A stretch of 34,810 nucleotides of DNA. Source: Lachnospiraceae bacterium (lineage in GTDB: Bacteria; Bacillota; Clostridia; Lachnospirales; Lachnospiraceae). Of the stretch, positions 23,572 through 33,571 are shown piece after piece (the stretch's first letter is position 1; every line of letters starts with the position of its first letter). Location of the stretch: NCBI GenBank assembly GCA_024687745.1, contig JAILEM010000178.1, forward strand, positions 1-34,810. The letters are read 5' to 3'. The position numbers were made by a program, and so were the translations under genes. The notes under the pieces are model-generated. The model made no database searches. It was not told the origin of the DNA and saw nothing but the letters and a program-made list of their open reading frames with translations.

Positions 23572-24849
23572 ATGAAGATCACCGCAATAATAGCTGAATA
23601 CAACCCCTTTCACAACGGTCACTCCCACCAGCTCAGGAAAGCCTTGGAGCTTACAGAAGCCGATTATATCATATGCATAATGTCCGGAGACTATGTGCAG
23701 AGGGGAACGCCTGCCATAATCGACAAGTATTCAAGAGCCGAAATGGCCTTAAGCGAAGGGGCTGATCTTGTTATAGAACTCCCACTCTGCTACTCCTTAA
23801 GCAGCATAGAAAATTACGCATACGGGGCAGTTTCTCTTGCCGATAAGTTAGGTGCTGTGGATTCTCTTTGCTTTGGCGCGGAAAACGATGATATAGATAA
23901 GCTTAAAGAGCTTGCCTCCTTCACCCTTCAAAATGATGATAACTACAGGGAAACTATCCATAAATACATACGTGAAGGCCAGAGCTATCCCATGGCCATG
24001 TCGAATGCACTCTTAGAAGCAGGTATGAACGAAGAAGATGCTTCTGTTTTAAGATCCCCCAACAATGCACTGGGGATTTATTATATAAGAGCTCTTCTGA
24101 AGCTCCATTCCGACATAAAGCCCTATGCTGTGAAACGAATAGTTTCAGATCATCACGATACGGAAACAGGCGCCTATTCAGCCACAGCCATAAGAACACA
24201 GCTTGGCATAAGCTATGATAAAGAAGTATTATATGAACTGACTTCATCGATGCCCGAAAGCGCGATTCAGATATTAAATTCTGCCCTGGGTAAGCGTTTT
24301 CCCATAGAGTCTGCTGATTTCTCACAGATCTTATTCTATAAGCTTCATTCCTTATATACACTTGCCCTCCAGCAATACCCCTTAAGGGAAACCGCACGCA
24401 AAAAGGCTCTTACAGACTTCCTTGATATCAATGAAGAGCTCTCCTCCCGTATAATCTTAACCTACCGGGAAGCCCTTGATTTTGACGACCTCTGTTCAAA
24501 GATCAAGAGCAGGGACCTGACCTATACAAGGATCAGCCGCTGTCTAATGCACATCCTTCTTGATATCAGGAAAGACAATATGGATAAATACTTAAATGAG
24601 ATGCATTATTATGCAAGGATCTTAGGCCTTAACAGGAATGCCCACGATCTCATGCACACCCTTAAGGAACACTCTCTCATCCCGCTGCTCAGTAAGCTTG
24701 CCGACTACACAGGTGTAATAACCGACGACACGGGAAAGCTTATGCTGCATGAAGATATCCAGGCTGCAGACCTGTATGAATCAGTTATCCGCAACAAATT
24801 CGGCACCCTCTTCCACTCGGAATACACTAAGCAGGTCGTCCTTAAATAG
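23572..24849 (+). CDS. tmcAL: tRNA(Met) cytidine acetate ligase TmcAL (YlbM family)
   Basis: TmcAL activates acetate with ATP and makes N4-acetylcytidine at the wobble base of elongator tRNA-Met. The 425-residue protein starts MKITAIIAEYNPFHNGHSHQ with the nucleotidyltransferase HxGH motif (HNGH, 14-17), followed by IMSGDYVQRGTPAI and the family segment VLRSPNNALGIYYIRAL. AAGGAG lies 7 nt upstream of the ATG. It is divergent from pta, whose pathway product acetate is the enzyme's substrate; a link is plausible but not shown. It converges on the UPF0210 gene with only 37 nt between stops and no clear terminator. Confidence 0.93.
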   Translation: MKITAIIAEYNPFHNGHSHQLRKALELTEADYIICIMSGDYVQRGTPAIIDKYSRAEMALSEGADLVIELPLCYSLSSIENYAYGAVSLADKLGAVDSLCFGAENDDIDKLKELASFTLQNDDNYRETIHKYIREGQSYPMAMSNALLEAGMNEEDASVLRSPNNALGIYYIRALLKLHSDIKPYAVKRIVSDHHDTETGAYSATAIRTQLGISYDKEVLYELTSSMPESAIQILNSALGKRFPIESADFSQILFYKLHSLYTLALQQYPLRETARKKALTDFLDINEELSSRIILTYREALDFDDLCSKIKSRDLTYTRISRCLMHILLDIRKDNMDKYLNEMHYYARILGLNRNAHDLMHTLKEHSLIPLLSKLADYTGVITDDTGKLMLHEDIQAADLYESVIRNKFGTLFHSEYTKQVVLK

Positions 24850-24886
24850 AATAAGTGGAATTTTACCTAAGCTACCGCAAATCTCA

Positions 24887-26251
24887 TCAGTTCTTAAATG
24901 AGTGGATCGGTGCAGGTATCCTTCCCTTACGGTTTACAAAATCACTGCATGAATACCTGTTAACCGGCATGATAGGGGCATGCCCCAAAAGGCCACCGAA
25001 TTCAACATTCTCGCCCTCTCCCTTGCCGATGACAGGGATAAGCCTTACGGCCGTAGTCTTCTGGTTTACCATACCTATCGCCATCTCATCGGCTATTATT
25101 CCGGCTATCGTTGTCTCCTCTGTGTCTCCCGGAACAGCGATCATGTCAAGGCCCACAGAGCATACACAGGTCATCGCTTCAAGCTTCTCGATCGTAAGAG
25201 CCTTAGCCATGACCGCATTGACCATACCCTGATCCTCGCTCACCGGAATGAACGCTCCACTGAGACCGCCCACATAACTCGATGCCATGACACCGCCCTT
25301 CTTAACCTGATCGTTCAGGAGTGCAAGTGCTGCTGTGGTTCCGGGAGCCCCTGCATACTCAAGTCCCATCTCGCAGAGGATATCGGCAACAGAATCACCG
25401 ATAGCAGGCGTCGGTGCCAGTGAAAGATCCACAATACCAAAGGGAGTATTAAGCCTTTCCGAAGCCTCCTTTGCAACAAGCTGTCCGACCCTTGTAACCT
25501 TAAAAGCAGTCTTCTTTATCGTTTCGCACAATACTTCAAAATTCTCTCCGCGAACCTTCGAAACAGCAGTCTTAACTACGCCCGGTCCGCTTACTCCGAC
25601 ATTTATCACACAGTCGCCTTCTGTCACTCCGTGAAAAGCGCCTGCCATAAAGGGATTGTCATCCGGAGCATTGCAGAAGACCACAAGCTTTGCGCAACCA
25701 AGTGAATCCGATTCCTTTGTAAGTTCAGCGGTTTCCTTGATAACTCTGCCCATAAGTCTTACTGCATCCATATCAATTCCCGTCTTTGTGGAACCCACAT
25801 TTACGGAGCTGCACACAAGACCTGTGGCAGAGAGAGCTTTGGGGATAGATCTTATCAAAAGCTCTTCAGCCGGTGTTATTCCCTTGGAAACAACGGCCGA
25901 ATATCCGCCTATAAAGTTAACCGAAACATCTCTTGCAGCCCTGTCGAGAGTCTTTGCTATCCTTACAAAATCATCTGTGGTTTTACAGGCAGGCCCGCCT
26001 ATAAGAGAGATCGGTGTTACGGAAATTCTCTTATTGACTATTGGTATACCAAATTCCTTCTCGATCTCCCGCCCTACAGGAACAAGATTCTTTGCCTTCT
26101 TAACTATCTTATTATAGATATTTTCGTTAAGCTTATCAGGATCATCCGAGATACAGTCAAGGAGACTGATACCCATCGTGATGGTTCTCACGTCCAGATT
26201 TTCCTTTTCTATCATTTCATTGGTTTCATCTACTTCAAATCTGTTGATCAT
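24887..26251 (-). CDS. UPF0210 / PFL family protein (DUF711)
   Basis: This 454-residue cytoplasmic protein belongs to the conserved UPF0210 family of unknown function, related in fold to pyruvate-formate-lyase-like proteins. Recognisable segments are [69 protein letters not shown] and [19 protein letters not shown]. Several Cys residues lie in the last third (CVCSVG, YSCSDF). It follows the UPF0237 ACT-domain gene after 11 nt, a pairing conserved across Firmicutes and archaea, so the two probably act together. It is the last gene of the polA cluster. Confidence 0.92.
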   Translation of the reverse strand: MINRFEVDETNEMIEKENLDVRTITMGISLLDCISDDPDKLNENIYNKIVKKAKNLVPVGREIEKEFGIPIVNKRISVTPISLIGGPACKTTDDFVRIAKTLDRAARDVSVNFIGGYSAVVSKGITPAEELLIRSIPKALSATGLVCSSVNVGSTKTGIDMDAVRLMGRVIKETAELTKESDSLGCAKLVVFCNAPDDNPFMAGAFHGVTEGDCVINVGVSGPGVVKTAVSKVRGENFEVLCETIKKTAFKVTRVGQLVAKEASERLNTPFGIVDLSLAPTPAIGDSVADILCEMGLEYAGAPGTTAALALLNDQVKKGGVMASSYVGGLSGAFIPVSEDQGMVNAVMAKALTIEKLEAMTCVCSVGLDMIAVPGDTEETTIAGIIADEMAIGMVNQKTTAVRLIPVIGKGEGENVEFGGLLGHAPIMPVNRYSCSDFVNRKGRIPAPIHSFKN

Positions 26252-26262
26252 GACATCACCGC

Positions 26263-26535
26263 CTATACCCTGTGCATACTGTCAAAAATTTCTTCTCTCT
26301 GACAGCGGATCACAACTCCGATTTCCTCACCTATCTGGAAAAGCTCATCGGACATATCAGAAAAAGGCTTACCTGATTCAGTCATATCAACTATCATCAT
26401 CATGTTAAAATATCCCTTGACTATCGTCTGCGATATATCCAGGATATTTATCCTGTTATTTGCAAGATAGGTACATACCTTGGCTATGATACCGACAGTA
26501 TCCTTACCCACAACCGTAATTATTATTCTCTTCAT
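26263..26535 (-). CDS. UPF0237 ACT-domain protein
   Basis: This 90-residue single ACT-domain protein begins [20 protein letters not shown], with the ligand-binding turn GKDTVGI and then [19 protein letters not shown], typical of UPF0237 (GcvR-like). The ATG at 26533-26535 has AGGAG 7 nt upstream; an earlier GTG overlaps the ribosome site. ACT domains usually sense amino acids or similar small ligands. It is tightly linked to the UPF0210 gene, for which it is probably the regulatory partner. Confidence 0.92.
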   Translation of the reverse strand: MKRIIITVVGKDTVGIIAKVCTYLANNRINILDISQTIVKGYFNMMMIVDMTESGKPFSDMSDELFQIGEEIGVVIRCQREEIFDSMHRV

Positions 26536-26569
26536 TATCATTCTCCTCACTGTATTATTCCAAATGCGA

Positions 26570-27367
26570 TCACACCGCGATCAGCTCTGACCTCTCATTC
26601 CTGCCCGCAACCGATATGTTAAAATCCTTCGGATCATACGGACACTTGTCCATAAGGATCTCCAGCCTGACAGTTTCAAAAGCAAGCTCCGCAAGATTAT
26701 TCTCCTTGCTCAGATGTCCCAGCATGATAGTTTTAAGATCATCATGCAAAAGAGAGCACAAAAGCTTGCCGCAGGTTTCATTGGAAAGATGTCCTCTGTC
26801 CCCGAGTATCCTCTGTTTCAGCGGATACGGATACTTTCCGACCTGAAGCATGTTCACATCGTGGTTTGACTCTATCAGAAGAGCTTCAACCCCGCTGAAG
26901 CTTTTTATCGTATAGTCATCATATTTGCCAAGATCCGTAAGAACACCTACCGAATGCATTCCCTTAGAGAGCCTGTAGGCAACCGGTTCTCTCGCATCAT
27001 GAGAAATTGTTACAGGATTTATGACTAAGTCCTCGATCATAAAGGAGTCATCAGCCTTTACCCTGTTAAAAAGATCTGCCGGGATATTTCCCAGTGTTTT
27101 GTTATTATTAAGTGCCTCTATAGTGCCGCCGGTTGCATAAAGCGGTATACCGTATCTCCTTGCCATTATCCCAAGACCGGCTATATGATCGGAATGTTCA
27201 TGGGTTATAAGGATCCCGTCTATATCCTCGGGCTTAAGTCCCAGAGAATTAAGACCTTCCTCAACCCTTTTCCCGCTTATCCCGACATCCACCAGAAGAT
27301 GAGTGTCCTCAGAACCGACATAAATACAATTCCCACTACTCCCGCTTGCTATACTGCAGATTTCCAT
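26570..27367 (-). CDS. walJ: MBL-fold metallohydrolase WalJ/YycJ
   Basis: This 265-residue metallo-beta-lactamase-fold protein opens with MEICSIASGSSGNCIYVGSE and carries the metal motif THEHSDH (His56, His58, Asp60, His61) plus SHDAREPV, LLTDLGKY-like VLTDLGKYDD and a late GHLSKENN. The signature start is typical of WalJ (formerly YycJ), a DNA-associated nuclease-like protein usually encoded with the WalRK system. That system is not here, so the symbol rests on sequence similarity only. It lies 31 nt after the FtsA-like gene and 34 nt before the UPF0237 gene. Confidence 0.85.
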   Translation of the reverse strand: MEICSIASGSSGNCIYVGSEDTHLLVDVGISGKRVEEGLNSLGLKPEDIDGILITHEHSDHIAGLGIMARRYGIPLYATGGTIEALNNNKTLGNIPADLFNRVKADDSFMIEDLVINPVTISHDAREPVAYRLSKGMHSVGVLTDLGKYDDYTIKSFSGVEALLIESNHDVNMLQVGKYPYPLKQRILGDRGHLSNETCGKLLCSLLHDDLKTIMLGHLSKENNLAELAFETVRLEILMDKCPYDPKDFNISVAGRNERSELIAV

Positions 27368-27398
27368 TTTCTTATCCCCTCTTAAATATTCCTTTCCC

Positions 27399-30089
27399 TC
27401 AGTTTTCCCAATAAACCTCTATATTGTCTCCCTCATTTAATATACCTGCGTATTGCGCAGATTTACCGTTGATCCTTGTAACAACAGCCTTACCCTTTGG
27501 CTTGGAAAGATCAAAATCGATATAATCAAAAATATCAACAAAAATATAATCCTTCTTACCCTTAAGAGTTATATCCTGATCATTGACCCTGACGTGCAGA
27601 TCCATGCCCTTGGGACTCATGTTCGGAACATACGGAAGGTCAGGTGCATTAACATTTTTGTTCATTTCCGTAAGCTCACGTATCACATCGAGAGGTCTCT
27701 CATCACCCCTCATCTCTCTGAGCTCGGAGGTGCTGCGCCTTGAAGCTCCTCCGGCAGCGTCCGTACCTGTTTTTTCCGAAAATCCCAAACCGGCGTCCGT
27801 ACCTGTATTTCCTGAAGTCCCGACAGCTAAAGTATTCCCCGAATTCAGGAAGCTTGTTATATGTACACCGTTTCCGTTATGATCTGACTGCGGATTATTT
27901 GAAGGATTCTCAGAACTCTCTTCCTTATCCCCTCTGTTCAAAAACGAATCGACAGAATTGCCGCCCTTAAATTCAATATCAGGCCTTGCAAGCGGTGATA
28001 TCTTAGATCCTTCCACATTCAAGCCGGGATCTCCGCTACCCTTAAACTCGATATCAGGCCTTGCAAGCGGCGATATCTTCGGAGTGTCCCCGCTCAGGCC
28101 GGGATCTCCGCCCTGCTGTAAGCCTCCGCTCCGGGAAGCGCCTGACTGCGATGCTGTCCCCGATGAGGAAGTGCTCCTCTCCAGATGGCTTTCGATACCG
28201 CCCTCAAGTGAAGGCCTTACAACACCCTCAGGTGCCTTTGCATCTCCTGTCCTGTATTCTTCATCTGCCGACAGATCACTGAAGCTCTCAGCCTCCGCAC
28301 CTGTTCCGTAAATATCAACATCAGAGAGCGAAAGCTCCTCAAGAGTCCAGATTATCGAGAAGTTATTATAAACCTTATCCTCTAAGGTAGAAAGCTTGTT
28401 ATTTACATAGATATTCATATCCTTTGCAAGAATGACATCCATGAACTCTGCGATCTGCTTAACTGTATAGAAATCAAGCATCTTTATCTCATCATTATTC
28501 CTTATATCATAATAACCCGACTGAAGTTCCCCGTTAACCTGCGCAAATCTCGGAAGCTCGATATCCGTCCCGTTCACATTAACCTTGAGCACTGTATCAA
28601 ATCCGGGTATCTTACGAAGCTCCATATGGGCATCGGCACCGGCACTTGACTCCTCTACAATGATCTTGTCACCGCCTCTTATTTCAGTATTCATATTGAC
28701 TACATCGCCGTTAAGGGTGATCACTGCGGCCTCACCAAGCTCACCCCTGACCATATGCGACTTTCCGTCCACCGTAAAGTTAAGCTCCTTTCCTCTCTTT
28801 GGGAAAAGTCCCTCATTGGGGAAGCCTGCCTGGATCGCCGCATCAACAAGAAGCAGATGTCCGTTATCATAAAGCTTTATGCGCTCGCCGTTGAAATTGA
28901 CGAAGATAAAGTTATTTTTTGCATCATAAAAGTTAAGACAGATACCGATGGGCGTTACAAAGAGCGGATCCCTGTTTGGCTTTCCGTTCTGGTAATCCAC
29001 CTCCTTAAGTACCTCTTCACCCCTTAAGGCACATCTTGATCTGTCTATTCCCTGTTCCTTTGCGAGAAACTCCGTAAAAGTGGGAAGCTTTCCGCCTCCG
29101 CCGACAACAAAAATAGCCGCAACAGGTTTTCCGCCGTTAAGATACTTGATCTTGTCAGAGATCTCCTTTGTCATCTTCTTAACGACAGGCTCAGTTATCT
29201 TAAGCACCTCGTCCTTTGATATCTTCTGGGTTATTCCCATGATATCCTTGTATTGGACAGTTCTTTTTTTGACAACACCGGTCTTTATTTTTTCAGCCGT
29301 TCCGAAATCAACCAGACAGTGCTTGGCAATAACCTCTGTAAGCTCATCACCTGCCATGGGGATCATTCCGTAGGCAACAATACTTCCGTCCTTTGTAACA
29401 CAGATATCGGAAGTTCCCGCACCAACATCCACAAGCGCGATATTGAGCATTCTGTACATAACCGGGATAGCTACATGAATAGCCGCGATAGGCTCCAAAG
29501 TAAGGTTTGCCACCTGTAAGCCCGCGATCTCCACGGCCTTATACAGTCCGTCCACGACCTCATCGGGAAGGAAGGTGGCGATAAGCTCAACCGCCGCTCT
29601 TTTTGCGATATGCATTTCAAGATTACTGATCGGGTAATCATTGAGGAAATAGTTGACTACCGTATAACCTACGCAGTAAAACTTTGTGTCGACCTTGATC
29701 TTTTTCTGAAATTCCTCATAAGCCTTCTCTATGCCAAGCATATCCAGCGAATATATGAGCTCGCCGTCCATCGCGGTCTCTTCGTCAAACTCCATCTCGG
29801 CCTTTACGGTGACCGTTTTAAGGACTCTTCCGGCCGCCGCAATACAGACATCCTTAAGCTCCCTGCCAAGCTGCTTTTCAAGGTCCTCCCTGACGCTCTT
29901 TATGGAATTTCCGACCACATCTATGTCATGGATCTGTCCGTCCAACATAGACCTGGTATCGTGCTCCTTTATACACTGAGCGACCACATGGAACACTCCG
30001 TCAGCCATATAACCGACCGTTCCCACAAGACTTCTCGTACCGATATCAAGACCGAAAACAAATTGTCCCTGACTCTGTTTACTGTCCAC
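27399..30089 (-). CDS. Large FtsA-like actin-fold ATPase with repeat-bearing linker and C-terminal beta-grasp-like domains
   Basis: The start chosen is the GTG at 30087-30089, because GAGGGAG lies upstream; a TTG 6 codons earlier overlaps the coaE stop and has no ribosome site. The product is about 896 residues, roughly twice E. coli FtsA. Residues 1 to about 415 have actin/FtsA motifs: FGLDIGTRSLVG (phosphate-1), ALVDVGAGTSDICV (phosphate-2, about 219-232) and FVVGGGGKLP (adenosine). Then come two or three segments ending like ubiquitin/SLBB-type beta-grasp folds (GGDKIIVEES; GDNIEVYWEN at the very C-terminus), separated by a Ser/Gly/Asn-rich linker with two 25-residue repeats containing KISPLARPDIEFKG. 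Its location between coaE and walJ, away from ftsZ, suggests a paralogue with its own role; cell-division or envelope function is inferred. Confidence 0.8.
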   Translation of the reverse strand: MDSKQSQGQFVFGLDIGTRSLVGTVGYMADGVFHVVAQCIKEHDTRSMLDGQIHDIDVVGNSIKSVREDLEKQLGRELKDVCIAAAGRVLKTVTVKAEMEFDEETAMDGELIYSLDMLGIEKAYEEFQKKIKVDTKFYCVGYTVVNYFLNDYPISNLEMHIAKRAAVELIATFLPDEVVDGLYKAVEIAGLQVANLTLEPIAAIHVAIPVMYRMLNIALVDVGAGTSDICVTKDGSIVAYGMIPMAGDELTEVIAKHCLVDFGTAEKIKTGVVKKRTVQYKDIMGITQKISKDEVLKITEPVVKKMTKEISDKIKYLNGGKPVAAIFVVGGGGKLPTFTEFLAKEQGIDRSRCALRGEEVLKEVDYQNGKPNRDPLFVTPIGICLNFYDAKNNFIFVNFNGERIKLYDNGHLLLVDAAIQAGFPNEGLFPKRGKELNFTVDGKSHMVRGELGEAAVITLNGDVVNMNTEIRGGDKIIVEESSAGADAHMELRKIPGFDTVLKVNVNGTDIELPRFAQVNGELQSGYYDIRNNDEIKMLDFYTVKQIAEFMDVILAKDMNIYVNNKLSTLEDKVYNNFSIIWTLEELSLSDVDIYGTGAEAESFSDLSADEEYRTGDAKAPEGVVRPSLEGGIESHLERSTSSSGTASQSGASRSGGLQQGGDPGLSGDTPKISPLARPDIEFKGSGDPGLNVEGSKISPLARPDIEFKGGNSVDSFLNRGDKEESSENPSNNPQSDHNGNGVHITSFLNSGNTLAVGTSGNTGTDAGLGFSEKTGTDAAGGASRRSTSELREMRGDERPLDVIRELTEMNKNVNAPDLPYVPNMSPKGMDLHVRVNDQDITLKGKKDYIFVDIFDYIDFDLSKPKGKAVVTRINGKSAQYAGILNEGDNIEVYWEN
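27964..28110 (-). repeat. 75-bp in-frame tandem repeat in the FtsA-like gene
   Basis: Two consecutive 75-bp copies (27964-28035 plus spacer, and 28039-28110) encode 25-residue units GDPGL...KISPLARPDIEFKG. The second half of each unit is almost identical, while the SGDT/NVEG part has diverged. It lies in the disordered linker ahead of the C-terminal domain. Confidence 0.9.
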
Positions 30090-30103
30090 TTCCCAAATCT
30101 CCC

Positions 30104-30694
30104 TCAAATATATCGTAGGATCTCTCTTCTTGTCCTTTCAAGATCCCCATTATTATCTATAACAACCTTACAATACCTTCTGAACACCTCTTCGGAATTC
30201 TGCGAATCCATGATCCCCTCGATCTTTTCATCCGAATATCCCCTGCTTTTCTTAAGCCTCTCCTTCCTCACTGAAACATCGGCATAAATATACCACAGCT
30301 CATCACAGATCTTATCGTATCCATCCTCAATAAGAAGGGCAGCTTCGATAAAAAAATACTCATGTACTCCCTTCCTCTTCTCTTCCTCTATTTTTTCCCT
30401 GATATATTCCTTTACCTTTGGATGGACGATCTCATTTACCTTATCAAGAAGTTCACCGCTCTCATCCGAAAAAACAGCCGCCGCCATCCTCCTTCTGTCG
30501 ATCTCTCCGTCCTCAGAGAGCATTTCTTTGCCAAGAAGCTCTAAGAGCTCTTCGTAGCAGCTGCCTCCCTTTTTTTCAAGCTCCCTTGCAGTATCGTCCG
30601 CAATGATGATATAGGGATCGCAGACCTCCTTAAGTATCTTCATGACCTCGGACTTACCACATCCGACTCCGCCGGTGATTCCGATAACCTTCAT
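30104..30694 (-). CDS. coaE: Dephospho-CoA kinase
   Basis: CoaE phosphorylates dephospho-CoA in the last step of CoA synthesis. The 196-residue protein starts MKVIGITGGVGCGKSEVMKI with P-loop GGVGCGKS (8-15). DDTARELEKKGG, IDRRRMAAAVFSD and VHPKVKEYI match the family. It starts 3 nt after the polA stop, and its stop lies just ahead of the FtsA-like start. polA-coaE adjacency is common in Firmicutes. Confidence 0.96.
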   Translation of the reverse strand: MKVIGITGGVGCGKSEVMKILKEVCDPYIIIADDTARELEKKGGSCYEELLELLGKEMLSEDGEIDRRRMAAAVFSDESGELLDKVNEIVHPKVKEYIREKIEEEKRKGVHEYFFIEAALLIEDGYDKICDELWYIYADVSVRKERLKKSRGYSDEKIEGIMDSQNSEEVFRRYCKVVIDNNGDLERTRREILRYI

Positions 30695-30697
30695 AAC

Positions 30698-33469
30698 CTA
30701 CTTTGCCTCGTACCAGTCAGTTCCTTCGCTCATCTCAGCCGTAAGGTTAACGGAAAGCTCAGCCGCATTTTCCATCTCCTCCTTAAGGATCGCTGAGACC
30801 TTCTCCTTTTCAGAGATTTCCGTCTCCAAAAGCAGTTCATCATGGACCTGAAGGATGACCTTTGTCTTTAATCCCTCAGCCCTTAACCTGTTCATCACCC
30901 TTATCATGGCGATCTTCATAATATCAGCGGCAGTTCCCTGAATTGGTGCGTTCATTGCAACCCTTTCCCCGAACTGTCTGCGCATGAAATTTGACTCCTT
31001 AAGCTCAGGCACTGGCCTCTTCCTGTTATATAAAGTCTCCGCATACCCCTTTTCCCTGGCATCAGAGACAAGCCTGTCAAGAAACTGCTTGACCTTGGGG
31101 AAGGTAACAAAATAATTATCTATAAACTCTCTTGCTTCCTTTGCTGATATTCCGATATCCTGCGAAAGGCCAAAGGCGGAGATCCCATAAATTATCCCGA
31201 AGTTAACAGCCTTTGCATTCCTTCTCTGGAGGGAGGTAACCTCCTCAAACGGAACATTAAATACTTTCGAAGCCGTTATCCTGTGAATATCCTGCCCCTC
31301 CCTGAAGGCCTCTATCAGAGTTTCATCCTGAGACATATGGGCAAGTATCCTCAACTCTATCTGGGAATAATCGGCATCGAGGAATATGCATCCCTCCCTT
31401 GGAACAAAAGCCTTCCTTATGAGCCTTCCCTGCTCCATCCTGATAGGTATGTTCTGAAGGTTTGGATCTGCGGAGCTTATCCTTCCGGTTGCGGTGATCG
31501 TCTGATGAAAAGTCGAATGTATCCTCTCATCCTCCGAAATATATGGAAGCAATCCGTCCGCATAGGTTGACTTAAGCTTGGAAAGTCCTCTGTAATCAAG
31601 GATCTTTTTGACAAAGGGATGATCGACGGAAAGCTTCTCAAGTACGTCAGCCGCAGTCGAATAGCCGGTCTTGGTCTTTTTCCCGCCGGGAAGCTTCATC
31701 TTTCCAAAGAGGATCTCCCCTAGCTGCTTGGGCGAGTTGATGTTAAATTCCTCTCCCGCCTCCTCTATGATATCCCTTTCAAGCTCATTTATCTGCTCTG
31801 TAAGCTGTATACCGTATTCCCTGAGGACATTGGGCTTAACCTTTATGCCCTCCTTTTCCATGTCAAAAAGGCACACCGTCAACGGCATCTCTATATTCTC
31901 AAAAAGCTCATATTCGTTATTCTTCTCAAGCCTCTCTTTAAGCCTTTCGTAAGAGGCAAAGGATACATAAGCACACTTTGCGGCATAGGCTCTAAAAGCT
32001 TCCTTATCCTTAAGCCACGCATCCTTTATCTTTAATTTGTCAAAAAGCTCCTTATAGCTCTGCATCGAAATATCATTTTCGATCGCAACATCATCGATAT
32101 AATAATCACTCTTAAGCGGATTTAAGAGATAGGATGCAAGCTTTGTATCAAAAATGTATGAGGCGGCCTGTGTTCCGGCATTAAGACCGGCCTTCTCTGA
32201 CCCGTCCCCGGCTCTTCTTTCTGTTCCTTTCTCTGCCCAATCCTCTGCTCTTTTTTCTGCTCCGCTCTCTGCCCAATCCTCAACGATCTCAGGGCAGATA
32301 TGGTAAAGCTCCTTGGCTCCGAAGGTTATTATCTTATGATCCTCTCCGGCTGACTTAACTATCCCCGTTATGATCTCCTTAAGCTTATCCTCGGAAATTC
32401 CCTCCGAATACATAGACATGACCGGCAGAAAATACGCAAGCCCTTCCTCTCTGCAGACAGAAGCCCCGAAAAGCCCGTCCTCAACAAAGCACTGGATAGC
32501 GGTCTTTTTATCCTTAAGACAGTCATTTAATAGCTTATAAGCCTCAGACTCATCCTTTATCTCAACTGTCTTTATCTCAATGTTTTCTTTTTTTACCCCT
32601 GTATTCTCAAAGCGCTGGATCATATTCTTAAAGCCTAAGCGCTTAACAATGTCATAGGCTTCGGAAGTATACATATCCCTGATCCTTTTATCCTCAAAGG
32701 AGGTATCGACAGGTGCATCGATATTGATTGTAGCAAGAGTTTTACTGAGCTCAGCCATATCAAAGTGTTCACTCAGTGTTTCCTTAATGCTCTTCTTGGT
32801 TATATCCCCGATATGCTCCTTAAGAGTCTCGATATTTCCATATTCCTGGATGAGCGCTGTTGCGGTCTTCTCACCTATCTTGGGGACTCCCGGGATATTA
32901 TCGGAAGAATCTCCCATAAGCGCCTTCAGTTCGATTATCTGGTAAGGCTCAAGTCCGTACTTTTCAATAACATCGGCGGTATAATAATCCTCAACCTCCG
33001 TCTTCCCGCCCTTGGTTTTGGGGATACGTATCTTGATCTTATCTGTCGCGATCTGCAGAAGATCCCTGTCTCCCGATACCAGAGAAACCTCGATTCCCGA
33101 GGCCTCGGCTTTTTTGGCAAGAGTACCGAGGATATCATCGGCCTCATAACCCTCTGATTCCACCGTGGTTATCTGCATCGCACGCAGAAGCTCCTTAAGA
33201 ACCGGCACCTGCTCCCTTAACTCATCGGGCATCCCCTTCCTCGTCCCCTTATATTCGGGATAAAGCTTATGCCTGAAGGTTGGCGCCTTAAGATCAAAAG
33301 CAATGGCAAGATAATCCGGGTTCTCCTCATCGAGTATCTTAAACATGATGTTCAAAAACCCATATATGGCATTCGTATGAAATCCGTCAGCATTTGTCAG
33401 CGTCGGGATCCCAAAAAAAGCCCTGTTTATTATGCTGTTTCCGTCTATCAATACAAGCTTTTCACTCAT
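30698..33469 (-). CDS. polA: DNA polymerase I
   Basis: The 923-residue protein combines a 5'-3' nuclease domain (start MSEKLVLIDGNSIINRAFFG, then ALMGDSSDNIPGVPKIGEKTA), a central 3'-5' exonuclease-like domain and a family A polymerase. Polymerase motifs are DPNLQNIPIR, FLDADYSQIELRILAHMSQD (A), RRNAKAVNFGIIYGISAFGL (B) and LQVHDELLLE (C). The exonuclease domain lacks catalytic residues: the DxE strand reads AIQCFVED and the last motif YAAKCAY instead of YAAEDAD, so proofreading is predicted lost. A 12-residue tandem repeat interrupts this domain. The ATG used is five codons after a TTG that the frame allows; GAAAGG lies just upstream. It acts in Okazaki-fragment and repair synthesis. Confidence 0.96.
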   Translation of the reverse strand: MSEKLVLIDGNSIINRAFFGIPTLTNADGFHTNAIYGFLNIMFKILDEENPDYLAIAFDLKAPTFRHKLYPEYKGTRKGMPDELREQVPVLKELLRAMQITTVESEGYEADDILGTLAKKAEASGIEVSLVSGDRDLLQIATDKIKIRIPKTKGGKTEVEDYYTADVIEKYGLEPYQIIELKALMGDSSDNIPGVPKIGEKTATALIQEYGNIETLKEHIGDITKKSIKETLSEHFDMAELSKTLATINIDAPVDTSFEDKRIRDMYTSEAYDIVKRLGFKNMIQRFENTGVKKENIEIKTVEIKDESEAYKLLNDCLKDKKTAIQCFVEDGLFGASVCREEGLAYFLPVMSMYSEGISEDKLKEIITGIVKSAGEDHKIITFGAKELYHICPEIVEDWAESGAEKRAEDWAEKGTERRAGDGSEKAGLNAGTQAASYIFDTKLASYLLNPLKSDYYIDDVAIENDISMQSYKELFDKLKIKDAWLKDKEAFRAYAAKCAYVSFASYERLKERLEKNNEYELFENIEMPLTVCLFDMEKEGIKVKPNVLREYGIQLTEQINELERDIIEEAGEEFNINSPKQLGEILFGKMKLPGGKKTKTGYSTAADVLEKLSVDHPFVKKILDYRGLSKLKSTYADGLLPYISEDERIHSTFHQTITATGRISSADPNLQNIPIRMEQGRLIRKAFVPREGCIFLDADYSQIELRILAHMSQDETLIEAFREGQDIHRITASKVFNVPFEEVTSLQRRNAKAVNFGIIYGISAFGLSQDIGISAKEAREFIDNYFVTFPKVKQFLDRLVSDAREKGYAETLYNRKRPVPELKESNFMRRQFGERVAMNAPIQGTAADIMKIAMIRVMNRLRAEGLKTKVILQVHDELLLETEISEKEKVSAILKEEMENAAELSVNLTAEMSEGTDWYEAK
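32193..32280 (-). repeat. 36-bp in-frame tandem repeat inside polA
   Basis: About 2.4 copies of a 36-bp unit (starting at 32193, 32229 and 32265 on the plus strand) encode 12-residue blocks EDWAESGAEKRA, EDWAEKGTERRA and the diverged GDGSEKAG. They form a charged insertion in the inactive exonuclease-like domain. Confidence 0.85.
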
Positions 33470-33571
33470 CAAAAAACCTTTCAACCCTCACTCATCTGTA
33501 TTTTCTTCCATCCCGTATCAAAGAAACCATGTGAACATGAAAATGAACACAGTCTGTCAGCTGCATTGCCT

